From positions 305,428-369,427 of the forward strand of contig NZ_JASBRH010000001.1 of NCBI RefSeq assembly GCF_029961155.1: a stretch of 64,000 nt of DNA. The letters are read 5' to 3'. Positions 28,018 through 36,728 of the stretch are shown here, piece by piece. The notes under the pieces are model-generated. The model ran no database searches. It had not been told where the DNA came from and saw nothing but the letters and a program-made list of their open reading frames with translations. The DNA comes from Pontibacterium granulatum. Its GTDB lineage: Bacteria > Pseudomonadota > Gammaproteobacteria > Pseudomonadales > Balneatricaceae. The translations under genes and the position numbers were made by a program. Positions within the stretch are counted from its first letter, which is position 1; each line of letters begins with the position of its first letter.

Positions 28018-28551
28018 TTAGAACTCCGGATCCCAGTCGACCCGAATAGTACCTGTTTCCAAGTCAATTTCTTTGATCACCTGATCGGGCAGGTAAGGTA
28101 TCAAGCGCTCGTTACGATCAATACTCTCAGCGTTGCCTTTAACCACCAGCACATCATTCGCACCGGTTTCCATCAGATGACTCACCTTACCCAGCAACGC
28201 GCCGGACTCGGTGTATACCTTCAGGTTTTCCAGCTGACTCCAGTAGAACTCGCCTTCTTCCAGATCTGGAAGACGCTCCGATTCGACCGCGATCTCAATC
28301 CCGTTATACGTACGGGCAATCTCACGATCATCTACTCCAGCCAACTTTGCAATCAGGCCCTTACCATGCTGTTTGCAGGCTTCCACCTCTACAGGTTTCC
28401 ACTCGCCTTTGATTTTCAACAGCCACGGTGAGTAGGTCAGTATGTTTTCCATTGGATCGGTGTAAGAGTAAATCTTCACCCATCCTTTAACACCGTAGAC
28501 AGAGGAGATACGTCCCAGGACTGTCTTGTCGTCCAAGTTGTTTCCGCTCAT
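28018..28551 (-). CDS. rimM: Ribosome maturation factor RimM
   Basis: A 177-residue factor for 30S head assembly that binds ribosomal protein S19. The N-terminal domain begins LGRISSVYGVKGWVKI, and the PRC-barrel carries GEFYWSQLENLKV and IPYLPDQVIKEID. It lies 27 bp after rpsP in the usual order. Confidence 0.96.
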   Translation of the reverse strand: MSGNNLDDKTVLGRISSVYGVKGWVKIYSYTDPMENILTYSPWLLKIKGEWKPVEVEACKQHGKGLIAKLAGVDDREIARTYNGIEIAVESERLPDLEEGEFYWSQLENLKVYTESGALLGKVSHLMETGANDVLVVKGNAESIDRNERLIPYLPDQVIKEIDLETGTIRVDWDPEF

Positions 28552-28578
28552 CTAGATGACCCGACCTGATCCAACCAA

Positions 28579-28830
28579 TTATTCAGCAGCTTTCGCAGCT
28601 TCTTTCAGCAGCGCAGCTACACGGTCAGAAACCTGTGCACCTTTACCCTGCCAGTACTCAACGCGCTCCAGGTTTACACGCAGACGCTCTTCCTGACCGC
28701 GAGCCTGTGGGTTGAAGAAGCCAACGCGCTCGATAAAGCGACCATCACGTGGGTTGCGTGAGTCAGCTACAGTAAGGTGATAGAAAGGACGCTTTTTAGC
28801 GCCGCCACGAGACAAACGAATTGTTACCAT
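28579..28830 (-). CDS. rpsP: 30S ribosomal protein S16
   Basis: An 83-residue protein beginning [19 protein letters not shown], with [19 protein letters not shown]. The ATG at 28830 fits family length; a 51-residue upstream extension of the frame is leader sequence. It is the first gene of the rpsP-rimM-trmD-rplS operon. Confidence 0.97.
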   Translation of the reverse strand: MVTIRLSRGGAKKRPFYHLTVADSRNPRDGRFIERVGFFNPQARGQEERLRVNLERVEYWQGKGAQVSDRVAALLKEAAKAAE

Positions 28831-28973
28831 GCGAATGGTCCCTTTACTTTTGCGAGTTTTGGTATCGCCCGCAGTTTCATCTACCGACTGTATCCGTTTC
28901 AGGACAACAGCCGATCCGTCTGTTCGCCGGCCCAAGGCCCACGAACGCAAAATTAGGGCGGGAATTCTACGCG

Positions 28974-28991
28974 AATTCACCACCCTTTCAA
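28974..28991 (-). promoter_or_regulatory. rpsP: Putative sigma-70 promoter of the rpsP operon
   Basis: On the minus strand TTGAAA and TAGAAT are separated by 16 bp, about 145 bp before rpsP. The leader this implies is roughly 135 nt. Confidence 0.55.
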
Positions 28992-29091
28992 AGAAGTTTA
29001 TGACTAAATCTTGGCCAGTAGGGGATTTATCTGGAGTTTTCGCCGTAGAAAGGGCTCAAATTAAAATTTAATCCCTTAACAGGCAGAAAAA

Positions 29092-30507
29092 TCAGCGGAA
29101 GAAACCGCCCCCGCCCATGCCACCCATACCGCCTGGGCCGCCCGGACCTCCGCCCATCCCCGGTGGCAGCATGCCTTTCATGCCACGCATCATCTTCGCC
29201 ATACCGCCTTTGCCGCTCATCTTCTTCATCATCTTAGACATCTGCTTGTGCTGTTTCAGCAGTCGGTTGACGTCCTGAACCTGAGTACCGGAACCGGCAG
29301 CAATACGTTTCTTACGTGAACCTGAGATTATATCCGGGTTGCGGCGCTCTTTCTGGGTCATGGAGTTAATGATCGCCTCCATCTGCACCACCCCTTTTTC
29401 GGCACCGGCCATCTGAGCCGCATTGGCCATCTGGCCCATGCCAGGCAGCTTATCGAGCATGCCCATCATGCCGCCCATGTTCTTCATCTGCTGGATCTGC
29501 TCGCGAAAATCTTCCAGATCAAAGCCTTTGCCTTTCTGGATCTTCTTGGCGAACTTCTCAGCCTTCTGCTTATCGATCTTCTGTTCCGCTTCCTCGATCA
29601 GGGACAGAACATCGCCCATACCGAGAATTCGAGACGCAACACGGTCCGGGTGGAACGGCTCCAGCGCTTCCACCTTCTCACCCACACCAAGGAATTTGAT
29701 CGGCTTACCGGTGATGTGACGCACGGAGAGCGCAGCACCACCACGCGCATCACCGTCGGTCTTGGTGAGGATCACACCGGTCAGCGGCAGTTCATCGTTA
29801 AATGCGCGGGCGGTATTAGCCGCATCCTGACCGGTCATCGCGTCCACGACAAACAGTGTCTCAACCGGCTTCACCGCAGCGTGCAGACGCTTGATCTCGT
29901 CCATCATCTCGCCGTCGACGTGCAGTCGACCGGCGGTATCCACCAGCAGGACGTCGTGGTGCTGGATTTTGGCGTGCTGGATAGCCGCGTTCACGATGTC
30001 GATTGGATCCTGGTCAGCAGTGGACGGGAAGAATTCAACCTGCACTTCTGCCGCCAGCGTTTCCAACTGTTTGATCGCGGCTGGACGGTATACGTCAGCC
30101 GATACCACCAGCACTTTTTTCTTCTCGCGCTCGCGCAGGTAACGGGACAGCTTGGCCACGGAGGTGGTTTTACCCGCCCCCTGCAGGCCGGCCATCATCA
30201 CAACAGCAGGCGGCTGCGCAGCCAGGTTCAGGGCCTCGTTGGCTTCACCCATGACTTTAACCAGCTCTTCGTTAACGATCTTAACGAACACCTGGCCCGG
30301 TGACAGGCTGCTGGTCACCTCAGTACCAACAGCACGCTCTTTAACGCTGTTAACAAACGCTTTTACCACTGGCAGGGCAACGTCCGCCTCCAGCAGTGCC
30401 ATACGCACTTCACGCAGGGTGCCTTTAATATTGTCTTCGGTCAGCTTAGCCTGACCAGTGACGGTTTTAAGCGTCCGCGTGAGTCGCTCTGTAAGATTCT
30501 CGAACAT
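29092..30507 (-). CDS. ffh: Signal recognition particle protein Ffh
   Basis: A 471-residue SRP GTPase that binds 4.5S RNA and signal peptides. The NG domain shows GLQGAGKTTS, DVYRPAAIKQL, DTAGR, TKTDGDARGG and GVGEKVEAL; the methionine-rich M domain follows, with GSRKKRIAAGSG for RNA binding. The tail after about residue 435 is unusually rich in Gly, Met and Pro. It is transcribed leftward, separate from rpsP. Confidence 0.96.
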   Translation of the reverse strand: MFENLTERLTRTLKTVTGQAKLTEDNIKGTLREVRMALLEADVALPVVKAFVNSVKERAVGTEVTSSLSPGQVFVKIVNEELVKVMGEANEALNLAAQPPAVVMMAGLQGAGKTTSVAKLSRYLREREKKKVLVVSADVYRPAAIKQLETLAAEVQVEFFPSTADQDPIDIVNAAIQHAKIQHHDVLLVDTAGRLHVDGEMMDEIKRLHAAVKPVETLFVVDAMTGQDAANTARAFNDELPLTGVILTKTDGDARGGAALSVRHITGKPIKFLGVGEKVEALEPFHPDRVASRILGMGDVLSLIEEAEQKIDKQKAEKFAKKIQKGKGFDLEDFREQIQQMKNMGGMMGMLDKLPGMGQMANAAQMAGAEKGVVQMEAIINSMTQKERRNPDIISGSRKKRIAAGSGTQVQDVNRLLKQHKQMSKMMKKMSGKGGMAKMMRGMKGMLPPGMGGGPGGPGGMGGMGGGGFFR

Positions 30508-30615
30508 GCTCTGCCTCGGTATCAGGTCCCGCGGTCAACGGTCGGTAGGGTTAACATCCGGATAAGCGTTGATAAATATAGAGGCGGGACTCGGAGAAAT
30601 TTGCAATTGCCACAC

Positions 30616-30621
30616 ATTATA
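30616..30621 (-). promoter_or_regulatory. ffh: Putative -10 element for ffh
   Basis: A TATAAT on the minus strand about 110 bp before the ffh start; the -35 is weak. Confidence 0.35.
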
Positions 30622-30735
30622 CAGTAGCAATAGGTCCATGCCACACCCACGATATTTCATCCATCCCGCAATTGTGACACACTAGCGAGCTTAGCCGACT
30701 GCGACCGCAATCCGGTACCTGTTTTAGTGTTGTGA

Positions 30736-30751
30736 CCTGTCCGCGGACAGG
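30736..30751. promoter_or_regulatory. 16-bp perfect palindrome over the ypjD ribosome binding site
   Basis: CCTGTCCGCGGACAGG is a perfect palindrome that overlaps the start of the AGGAGG ribosome binding site of the gene at 30761. As RNA it could hide the site; as DNA it could be an operator. Confidence 0.5.
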
Positions 30752-30760
30752 AGGAAAAGG

Positions 30761-31549
30761 ATGCTGATACTTCCCACGCTACTTGCCGCTGCTTTTTATG
30801 CCGTAGCGACCTTTCTTCAGTGGCAGATTCTCCAGGGCGAACGCCAACAACCCCGCAAGATCAATCAGTTGCTGGGCTGGGCCGGTTTCGCATGTCATAC
30901 GGTTGCCGTCTATACGCTACTGCACCAACCGCAAGGTATCCACCTCGGCTTCTTTGCGATGGGTAGCCTGGTGTCCTGGCTGGTCGTGGCGATTGTCTTA
31001 CTGAGCAGTATCCGCCAGACGATCGATAATCTCTTTATCGGCGTATTCCCAATCGCGCTGCTGGCCACGCTGATTGCAGGCGTCATTCCGGAAGAGAGTA
31101 TCGCCCGTGATTATGACGGCGGGCTGATCACACACATCCTGCTGTCAGTCCTCGCTTACAGCATTCTGACTCTGGCTGTACTCCAGGCCGTACTGGTATC
31201 GCGCCAGCACTCTGCGCTGAAGCACCACCACACCCGTGGTTTGGTCGCATCGTTGCCTCCGTTACAGACGATGGATCGCCTCCTGTTTGAGATGATCTGG
31301 TCCGGTGAGATCCTGCTGACTGCCGCGTTGCTTTCCGGCTTCCTGTTTGTGGACGACCTGTTTGCTCAGCACCTGCTGCATAAAACCGTGCTCTCGCTGA
31401 TCGCCTGGGTGCTTTACGCTACACTGATCTGCGGCCGAATGTTCTTTGGCTGGCGCAGTCACACGGCAACCCGCTGGACCATCGGTGGATTTATCCTGCT
31501 TGCCCTGGCCTTTTTTGGCAGCAAGCTGGTACTGGAGTGGCTGCTCTAA
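30761..31549 (+). CDS. ypjD: CcsA/YpjD-like inner membrane protein
   Basis: A 262-residue protein with about eight transmembrane helices and the cytochrome c assembly (CcsA/CcmC-like) fold, as in the YpjD family found next to ffh and corB in many gammaproteobacteria. Conserved pieces are HILLSVLAYSILTLAVLQAV and LLFEMIWSGEILLTAALLSG. No complete tryptophan-rich haem motif is evident. The AGGAGG site 7 bp upstream is strong. Its molecular role is not settled for the family. Confidence 0.85.
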   Translation: MLILPTLLAAAFYAVATFLQWQILQGERQQPRKINQLLGWAGFACHTVAVYTLLHQPQGIHLGFFAMGSLVSWLVVAIVLLSSIRQTIDNLFIGVFPIALLATLIAGVIPEESIARDYDGGLITHILLSVLAYSILTLAVLQAVLVSRQHSALKHHHTRGLVASLPPLQTMDRLLFEMIWSGEILLTAALLSGFLFVDDLFAQHLLHKTVLSLIAWVLYATLICGRMFFGWRSHTATRWTIGGFILLALAFFGSKLVLEWLL

Positions 31550-31678
31550 GCGGCCGCTCTCCCTCTGTATTCAAACTCCCTCCAACCTAATCCCGACATC
31601 CATCCGTTTCGCCACTTGACAGCCTCAGAGGTCCCCTCGACAATGGACCTCCAACAATAGATCACGGGTTATGCAGTC

Positions 31679-32953
31679 TTGGAAGACGCATCGATAAGCC
31701 TCTTATTAGGCATCCTCTGTTTCCTTATTCTCTGCTCCGCATTTTTCTCCAGCTCTGAAACCGGCATGATGTCGCTCAACCGCTACCGGTTGAAACATCT
31801 GGTGAAAAAGAAACACCCTGGTGCACGCCGGGCCAGCAGATTGCTGGAGCGCCCCGACCGACTGATCGGCGTGATTCTGATCGGCAACAACTTCGTTAAT
31901 ATTCTGGCTTCGTCTATTGCCACCATTGTCTGTGTACAACTGTGGGGCGATAAAGGTGTGGTTATTGCGACCGTGGCCCTGACGCTGATCATTCTGGTGT
32001 TCGCAGAAGTGTCGCCTAAAACCCTGGCCGCACTGCACCCGGAAAAGATCGCTTTCCCGGCAGCTTACCTGCTGCGACCGCTCCTGACGCTACTCTATCC
32101 GCTGGTATGGATAGTGAACGGCATTACCAACAGTTTCCTGCGCCTGTTTGGCATCAATATCAATAATGACAACAACCACAACCTCAGTACCGAAGAGCTG
32201 CGCACACTGGTACACGAAGCGGGAGCACTGTTGCCCCACCGTAACCAGTCCATGCTGCTGGGCGTATTGGAGCTGAGTGAGGTGACCGTTAACGACGTGA
32301 TGGTGCCGCGTAATGAAGTGGTGGGCATCGATCTGGACGAAGAGATCGATCAGATCATCCAGCAGCTTAGCGCGACCCCTCACACTCGCCTGCCGGTTTA
32401 TCGTGGCGAACTGAACAAAGTGGTAGGCATTCTGCACATGCGGAACCTGGCTCAGGTTTTCCACCAGGGTACCATCTCCAAGGCGGCGATCCTGCAGGTG
32501 ATTTCAGAGCCTTACTTCATCCCGGAAAGCACTCCACTGCAAACCCAGCTGCTGCACTTCCAGAAGCAGGGCCACCGTATGGGACTGGTTGTCGATGAGT
32601 ACGGTGATATCGAAGGTGTCGTGACACTCGAAGATATTCTGGAAGAGATTGTAGGCGAACTGTCTAACGACAAGCAGGAAGATAACCAGGACATTCATCC
32701 GCAGGAGGACGGTACCTACTTTATCGACGGTACTGCCTACATCCGTGATGTGAACAAATCGCTGGACTGGGATCTGCCAACTGACGGTCCAAAAACCATC
32801 AACGGCTTGTTTACTGAAACACTGGAATCGATCCCGGACGCCAACGCCTGTATGCGTATCGGTCGCTACCAGCTGGAAACCCTGCAGATCAAAGACAACC
32901 TGATTAAAACGATCCGTATCAGCTGTATTGCACCCGCAGACAGAGACGACTAG
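31679..32953 (+). CDS. corB: CorB/YfjD-type CNNM transporter protein
   Basis: A 424-residue membrane protein with an N-terminal DUF21/CNNM domain (AFFSSSETGMMSLNRYRL, GVILIGNNFVNILASSIAT), two CBS domains (VMVPRNEVVGID; MGLVVDEYGDIEGVVTLEDI) and a C-terminal CorC/HlyC domain (DGTAYIRDVNKSLDW). The family is implicated in Mg2+ and divalent cation efflux. The start is TTG at 31679; no ATG fits the frame upstream. Confidence 0.9.
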   Translation: MEDASISLLLGILCFLILCSAFFSSSETGMMSLNRYRLKHLVKKKHPGARRASRLLERPDRLIGVILIGNNFVNILASSIATIVCVQLWGDKGVVIATVALTLIILVFAEVSPKTLAALHPEKIAFPAAYLLRPLLTLLYPLVWIVNGITNSFLRLFGININNDNNHNLSTEELRTLVHEAGALLPHRNQSMLLGVLELSEVTVNDVMVPRNEVVGIDLDEEIDQIIQQLSATPHTRLPVYRGELNKVVGILHMRNLAQVFHQGTISKAAILQVISEPYFIPESTPLQTQLLHFQKQGHRMGLVVDEYGDIEGVVTLEDILEEIVGELSNDKQEDNQDIHPQEDGTYFIDGTAYIRDVNKSLDWDLPTDGPKTINGLFTETLESIPDANACMRIGRYQLETLQIKDNLIKTIRISCIAPADRDD

Positions 32954-32967
32954 TAACACCAAGATAC

Positions 32968-32997
32968 ACAAAAGCCCCGTAGATACGGGGCTTTTTA
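32968..32997. terminator. Bidirectional terminator between corB and the DUF77 gene
   Basis: AAAAGCCCCGT and ACGGGGCTTTTT flank a short loop, giving A and T tracts on both strands between convergent genes. Confidence 0.9.
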
Positions 32998-33017
32998 TTG
33001 CTCTATCAGGACGGTTG

Positions 33018-33323
33018 TTAAGCCTCCGACAGCTTCTGCTCTACACTGTCGATCTTGTCCTGCATGCTCTGTTCTCGATCGGTACGGGTACCGATCCGCA
33101 TCGATGTGGACACACGGGGTGCGCCCATCTCGTGCACCACCTCGTGACAGCGCTTCACCGCAGCAAAGACCTCATCCCACTCGCCTTCCACATTGGTGCC
33201 GTAGGCGTGCATCTGATGCTCCAGCCCGGCGTCCTGCAATACACACTGACAGGCCGTCACATATTCAGAGACGGAAACACCCACTCCCAGTGGAATCACA
33301 CACAGATCAATCATCACCTGCAT
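33018..33323 (-). CDS. MTH1187/YkoF-like thiamine-binding protein
   Basis: A 101-residue protein of the MTH1187 (DUF77) family: MIDLCVIPLGVGVSVSEYV at the start, HAYGTNVEGEWDEV in the middle and MRIGTRTDR near the end. Members form small ferredoxin-like oligomers and some bind thiamine or its pyrimidine part. It starts 30 bp after the DUF1289 gene, in a leftward group of small genes. Confidence 0.85.
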   Translation of the reverse strand: MQVMIDLCVIPLGVGVSVSEYVTACQCVLQDAGLEHQMHAYGTNVEGEWDEVFAAVKRCHEVVHEMGAPRVSTSMRIGTRTDREQSMQDKIDSVEQKLSEA

Positions 33324-33353
33324 CAGACTCTCTCCTCAGGCTCTGTTTCAGCT

Positions 33354-33539
33354 TCAGCAGATTTCGCCACGCTCACGGCGGGCCACCTTGCTCATTACTT
33401 CACGCTTCTGTTCATCGGTCATCACACCCCACTCACCAATTTCAATCCCGTGGCGGTGGCAGGCGATGCAGATATCGTTCTCATCCAGCGAGCAAACACC
33501 CACACACGGGCTGCGCACCGGCATTACAACGTCGTTCAT
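33354..33539 (-). CDS. DUF1289-family cysteine-rich protein
   Basis: A 61-residue protein with four spaced cysteines (SPCVGVCSLDENDICIACHR), which is the DUF1289 signature and probably binds a metal. The ATG at 33539 shares one base with the upstream stop (TGATG), so it is coupled to the carbonic anhydrase-like gene. Confidence 0.88.
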   Translation of the reverse strand: MNDVVMPVRSPCVGVCSLDENDICIACHRHGIEIGEWGVMTDEQKREVMSKVARRERGEIC

Positions 33540-34066
33540 CAAACGGCCTGCGGCTTAAAGTCTTTGAGGAAGCGGCGCATATTCTCCACGTAATGCTCAG
33601 AGTTTGCTTCCAGGGCTTTGAGCTGCTCGTCATTGAGCAGTCGCTTAATCTTGGCCGGGGAGCCCACCACCAGCGAATAGTCAGGTATTTCCATGCCTTC
33701 CGGCACCAGGGCATTGGCGCCCACGAGGCAGCCTTTCCCGATTTTGGCTCCATTCAGCACCACCGCACCGATGCCGATCAGGGAGCAATCACCGACGGTA
33801 CATCCGTGCAACATCGCCTTGTGCCCCACGGTTACATTGGCACCGATATCCAGTGTGTAACCCGGATCGGTGTGCAGCACAGAACCATCCTGGATGTTGG
33901 TCCCTTCGCGGATAATGATCGGATCGTTGTCGCCACGAATCACCACGTTAAACCAGACACTGGTGCGGTCGTGCAACTCGACATTCCCTATCACGGTCGC
34001 GTTTTCAGCGATAAAGTGCTCATCGCCAATCAAACGAACCTGTTGCCCTTCCAGCTCATATAACAT
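33539..34066 (-). CDS. Gamma-carbonic anhydrase-family protein (YrdA type)
   Basis: A 175-residue left-handed beta-helix protein. The trimeric metal site is recognisable in [20 protein letters not shown] and [10 protein letters not shown], which provide the three histidines. Family members bind Zn or Fe and some hydrate CO2. Its ribosome binding site (AGGAG) is part of a repeated 25-bp unit (34080-34155). Confidence 0.88.
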   Translation of the reverse strand: MLYELEGQQVRLIGDEHFIAENATVIGNVELHDRTSVWFNVVIRGDNDPIIIREGTNIQDGSVLHTDPGYTLDIGANVTVGHKAMLHGCTVGDCSLIGIGAVVLNGAKIGKGCLVGANALVPEGMEIPDYSLVVGSPAKIKRLLNDEQLKALEANSEHYVENMRRFLKDFKPQAV

Positions 34067-34079
34067 TGTTCACTCCTAT

Positions 34080-34155
34080 CGGTGCTCTTTCCTGTTACAC
34101 CTTGCGGTATTCTTTCCCGTCACACCTCACGGTGCTATTACCTCTTTACGCCTTA
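34080..34155. repeat. Three imperfect 25-26 bp tandem units between NudL and carbonic anhydrase genes
   Basis: In mRNA sense each unit reads approximately CACCGTGAGGTGTGACGGGA plus five or six further bases. The first contains the NudL stop and codes for its last residues; a partial fourth carries the ribosome binding site of the next gene. Each unit can form a small CACC/GGTG hairpin. Confidence 0.65.
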
Positions 34156-34739
34156 CGGTGTTCGGGCCGCGGTTTCATCGGAATCTGTGCATCAAACCCC
34201 ACGTTGAGTAGCTCCGCCAGCATGTAGGCGGTTAAGCCCCAGATCACATAACCCTCAAATTCCCAGGCGGGTACGTAGTGGGTCACATGGGTCAGACGGA
34301 TCTCGTCCGTACGACAACGGTTATCATCCATCAGGTAACTGAGCGGTACGCGAAAGATGGCGTCCAGCTCGTCCGGGTTGGCCTGCAGACGCACATTGTG
34401 GGGCACAATGCCCACCCACGGGGTGACCTGCAGTCGGTTTTTCGACATCACCTGTCCCAACGGGCCAATCACGTCCACGTGGTCGGGATTCAGCCCCACC
34501 TCCTCTTCCGCCTCACGCAGTGCGGTAAAGAGCAAGTCGGGATCGGTCAGGTCGTGTTTACCCCCGGGAAAAGCCACCTCTCCGCTATGACTGGACAGAT
34601 GCGCGGCCCGGCGGGTGAGGATCACTTCCGGTTCGGTCGGGTGATCGGTCAGCGCGATCAGCACACTGGCTTCGGGCTGATCGGTGCGCAGGCGTCGCGG
34701 TGTGTAATTATTCAGTCGGTTTCGGAGATCTTGCAGCAT
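34146..34739 (-). CDS. nudL: NudL-type CoA pyrophosphatase
   Basis: A 197-residue Nudix hydrolase that should cut CoA to phosphopantetheine and 3',5'-ADP. The family motif VAFPGGKHDLTDPDL and ALREAEEEVGL is intact, followed by PLGQVMSKNRLQVTPWVG as in E. coli NudL. It begins the leftward group that continues with the carbonic anhydrase-like, DUF1289 and DUF77 genes, and diverges from a second Nudix gene. Confidence 0.9.
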   Translation of the reverse strand: MLQDLRNRLNNYTPRRLRTDQPEASVLIALTDHPTEPEVILTRRAAHLSSHSGEVAFPGGKHDLTDPDLLFTALREAEEEVGLNPDHVDVIGPLGQVMSKNRLQVTPWVGIVPHNVRLQANPDELDAIFRVPLSYLMDDNRCRTDEIRLTHVTHYVPAWEFEGYVIWGLTAYMLAELLNVGFDAQIPMKPRPEHRKA

Positions 34740-34834
34740 ATACCTGATAGGCCAAACACTTTAGGATAATAATAACCTTGTCCCTGCGTCTCTGCCCACC
34801 TTAAAATGGAAACATCTGTTTGAAAGGATAGCCG

Positions 34835-35416
34835 ATGAATTTCTGTAGCCACTGCGGTAACAGCGTCCACGTCGCAATTCCCGAGGGCGATAACCGTCCC
34901 CGCCATATCTGCGATAGATGCGGTACCATCCATTACCAGAACCCACGTATCATCGCGGGCTGCCTGCCGGTGTATGAAGATAAGGTTCTACTTTGCCGCC
35001 GTGCCATCGAACCCCGCCTGGGTTTCTGGACGCTGCCTGCCGGCTTTATGGAAAACGGTGAGTCCACCGAAGAAGCCGCCCTGCGGGAAACCTATGAGGA
35101 GGCGGTAGCTGAGGTGGAAATTCAGAGCCTCTATACCGTGACCTCCATCCTGCATGTAAACCAAGTGCAGATGTTCTACCTGGCCTACATGCCAAAGCCT
35201 GAATTTGATATCAGCTCGGAGTCGCTTGAAGTGGCGCTGTTTGCTGAAGATGAGATCCCGTGGGATGAGCTGGCGTTCCAGACGATCCGTAACGCCCTGC
35301 ATTTCTACTTCGATGATCGCAAACGCGGCAAGTTTCCGCTGCGCCACGTCTCCCTGGACGCCGGGGACATCCAGAAATTTCGCGACCACCTCAAGGCCGC
35401 GTCAAGCGCCGAATAA
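34835..35416 (+). CDS. Zinc-ribbon Nudix hydrolase
   Basis: A 193-residue protein with an N-terminal zinc ribbon (FCSHCGN and ICDRCGT, residues 2-30) and a Nudix box GFMENGESTEEAALRETYEE, in which the usual late glycine is replaced (EEAVAE). The arrangement resembles NADH pyrophosphatases, but lacks their long N-terminal domain; ADP-ribose or another nucleotide sugar is possible. AAAGGA precedes the ATG by 7 bp. It is the only rightward gene here. Confidence 0.85.
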   Translation: MNFCSHCGNSVHVAIPEGDNRPRHICDRCGTIHYQNPRIIAGCLPVYEDKVLLCRRAIEPRLGFWTLPAGFMENGESTEEAALRETYEEAVAEVEIQSLYTVTSILHVNQVQMFYLAYMPKPEFDISSESLEVALFAEDEIPWDELAFQTIRNALHFYFDDRKRGKFPLRHVSLDAGDIQKFRDHLKAASSAE

Positions 35417-35431
35417 AGGCAGACTATCGCC

Positions 35432-35743
35432 TTAGATATCCGCCAGTTGCCACACATCGTAAGCCACCTCTTCATAGGGGTGGGCTTGCTTAAGCGCCGC
35501 TACAGCTTGGTGGATAAGGTCATCCTCACACACCATCTCCACCTTCCATTCCGGCAGCATCTCCACTTCACCCTGCGTGCCGATATGGGGATCACTGCCC
35601 TCTAGTGGCCGGAACTGCCCAGCGCCCAGGGTTTGCCAGCAACAGCTGTCGTAATTTCCGATCCGGCCCACACCTATATCAAACAGTGCCTGTTTAACCG
35701 CATCTCGATTCTCTTCCGGCACAAAAAAACTCAACTTATACAC
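35432..35743 (-). CDS. NIF3/YqfO-like small protein
   Basis: A 103-residue protein equal to the CutA-like insert domain of YqfO/NIF3 proteins, present as a stand-alone form: YKLSFFVPEENRDAV, IGNYDSCCW, GQFRP and the terminal HPYEEVAYDV are hallmarks. It starts at GTG with AGGGGG upstream. Function is unknown. It is the last gene before the hydrogenase-related group. Confidence 0.85.
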   Translation of the reverse strand: MYKLSFFVPEENRDAVKQALFDIGVGRIGNYDSCCWQTLGAGQFRPLEGSDPHIGTQGEVEMLPEWKVEMVCEDDLIHQAVAALKQAHPYEEVAYDVWQLADI

Positions 35744-35776
35744 AGTATCCCCCTTCCCACTGAGACCAACTTCGCG

Positions 35777-36217
35777 CTACCAATGCCCATGCCTGCGCGC
35801 TGGTCCGTAATGACGTCCCCGATGATCATACTGGCGATAGTGATGCCGTTTCCAGTGGTGCGGATAGGAACGGTAATGATGCCTGTAGTAAGGTTTGTAG
35901 TGATGATTGTCGTGACGATAATAGGGCCACTGGTGACGATGCCGGAAGTGGGACGGGTATCCGTAGTAATGGGATGGACCTCCAAAATAGAGATCAATCC
36001 GCCCATGACGACCTATGGGCGCATGTACCCCCAGGTCGATATACACACGTGCGAGCTGATTCTGGGACGCGTATGTTTCCTCATTTATCGTCCCGGAAGA
36101 GACTTGTGCAGAGATAAGGGGATCGGGCCGAAACTCCGGTCTGTTACTGCTCAGACTGGCTTCAACATCCATGCTTAGGATCAGCGACGACAGCCCCAAA
36201 ACGATCAACGTTTTCAT
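35777..36217 (-). CDS. His/Tyr-rich secreted protein downstream of the hydrogenase operon
   Basis: A 146-residue protein with a signal peptide (KTLIVLGLSSLILSMDVEA) and a C-terminal half dominated by His, Tyr, Arg and Pro, for example HRHQWPYYRHDNHHYKPYY. No family is recognised. The ATG at 36217 has GAGGTG upstream. It follows the hydrogenase maturation protease by 59 bp on the same strand. The histidine content suggests nickel, zinc or copper binding in the periplasm; a nickel link to the hydrogenase is attractive but inferred only from position. Confidence 0.65.
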   Translation of the reverse strand: MKTLIVLGLSSLILSMDVEASLSSNRPEFRPDPLISAQVSSGTINEETYASQNQLARVYIDLGVHAPIGRHGRIDLYFGGPSHYYGYPSHFRHRHQWPYYRHDNHHYKPYYRHHYRSYPHHWKRHHYRQYDHRGRHYGPARRHGHW

Positions 36218-36276
36218 GGGACACCTCAAAGCTGTTTAGAAGGACTCTTACACTGCCAGTTATATCGCAGCAGGTC

Positions 36277-36726
36277 TTAACCTTGGGTGAACAGTAACCG
36301 AATACGCTTAACAAGTTTTTGGACGGCCAGCTGAACAGGATTGGAGAGTGGCTCAAAAGAGTCCAGATGCCCAAGCTGAACCAGATGCATCTGGGTGGGC
36401 GCCAGTTCTATCTCACAAGCCTGTGCCAGTTTAAGGGTGTCGATCACACCAAACCCGTGGGAGCTCAACTCGGTAAAAGTTGATTCCTGTAATAGCTGCG
36501 ATGCCTCCAACTCAATCAAATGTCCAGGTGCAGCCCCCATATCCATCGCATCAACGACAAGTACCGCTTCAACGCCCTGCAACATAGACAGCAAAGCCGT
36601 ACCGGGACGATCCAGCACCACAAGCTCGACCAAATCAGGCACGCCCTCCTGCCGCAGCAGCTCAATCACACGCCAACCAAACTGGTCATCACCTTGCGGC
36701 GAACCAAGCCCGATAATCCGCAGCAT
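36277..36726 (-). CDS. NiFe hydrogenase maturation endopeptidase (HycI/HyaD family)
   Basis: A 149-residue peptidase that removes the C-terminal extension of the large subunit after nickel insertion. LRIIGLGSPQGDDQFGWRV has the conserved N-terminal acidic nickel-sensing position, LVVDAMDMG the second, and SSHGFGVIDTL the conserved histidine region. ATG at 36726 lies 2 bp after the large-subunit stop, so it is coupled to its substrate gene. Confidence 0.88.
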   Translation of the reverse strand: MLRIIGLGSPQGDDQFGWRVIELLRQEGVPDLVELVVLDRPGTALLSMLQGVEAVLVVDAMDMGAAPGHLIELEASQLLQESTFTELSSHGFGVIDTLKLAQACEIELAPTQMHLVQLGHLDSFEPLSNPVQLAVQKLVKRIRLLFTQG

Positions 36727-36728
36727 GC

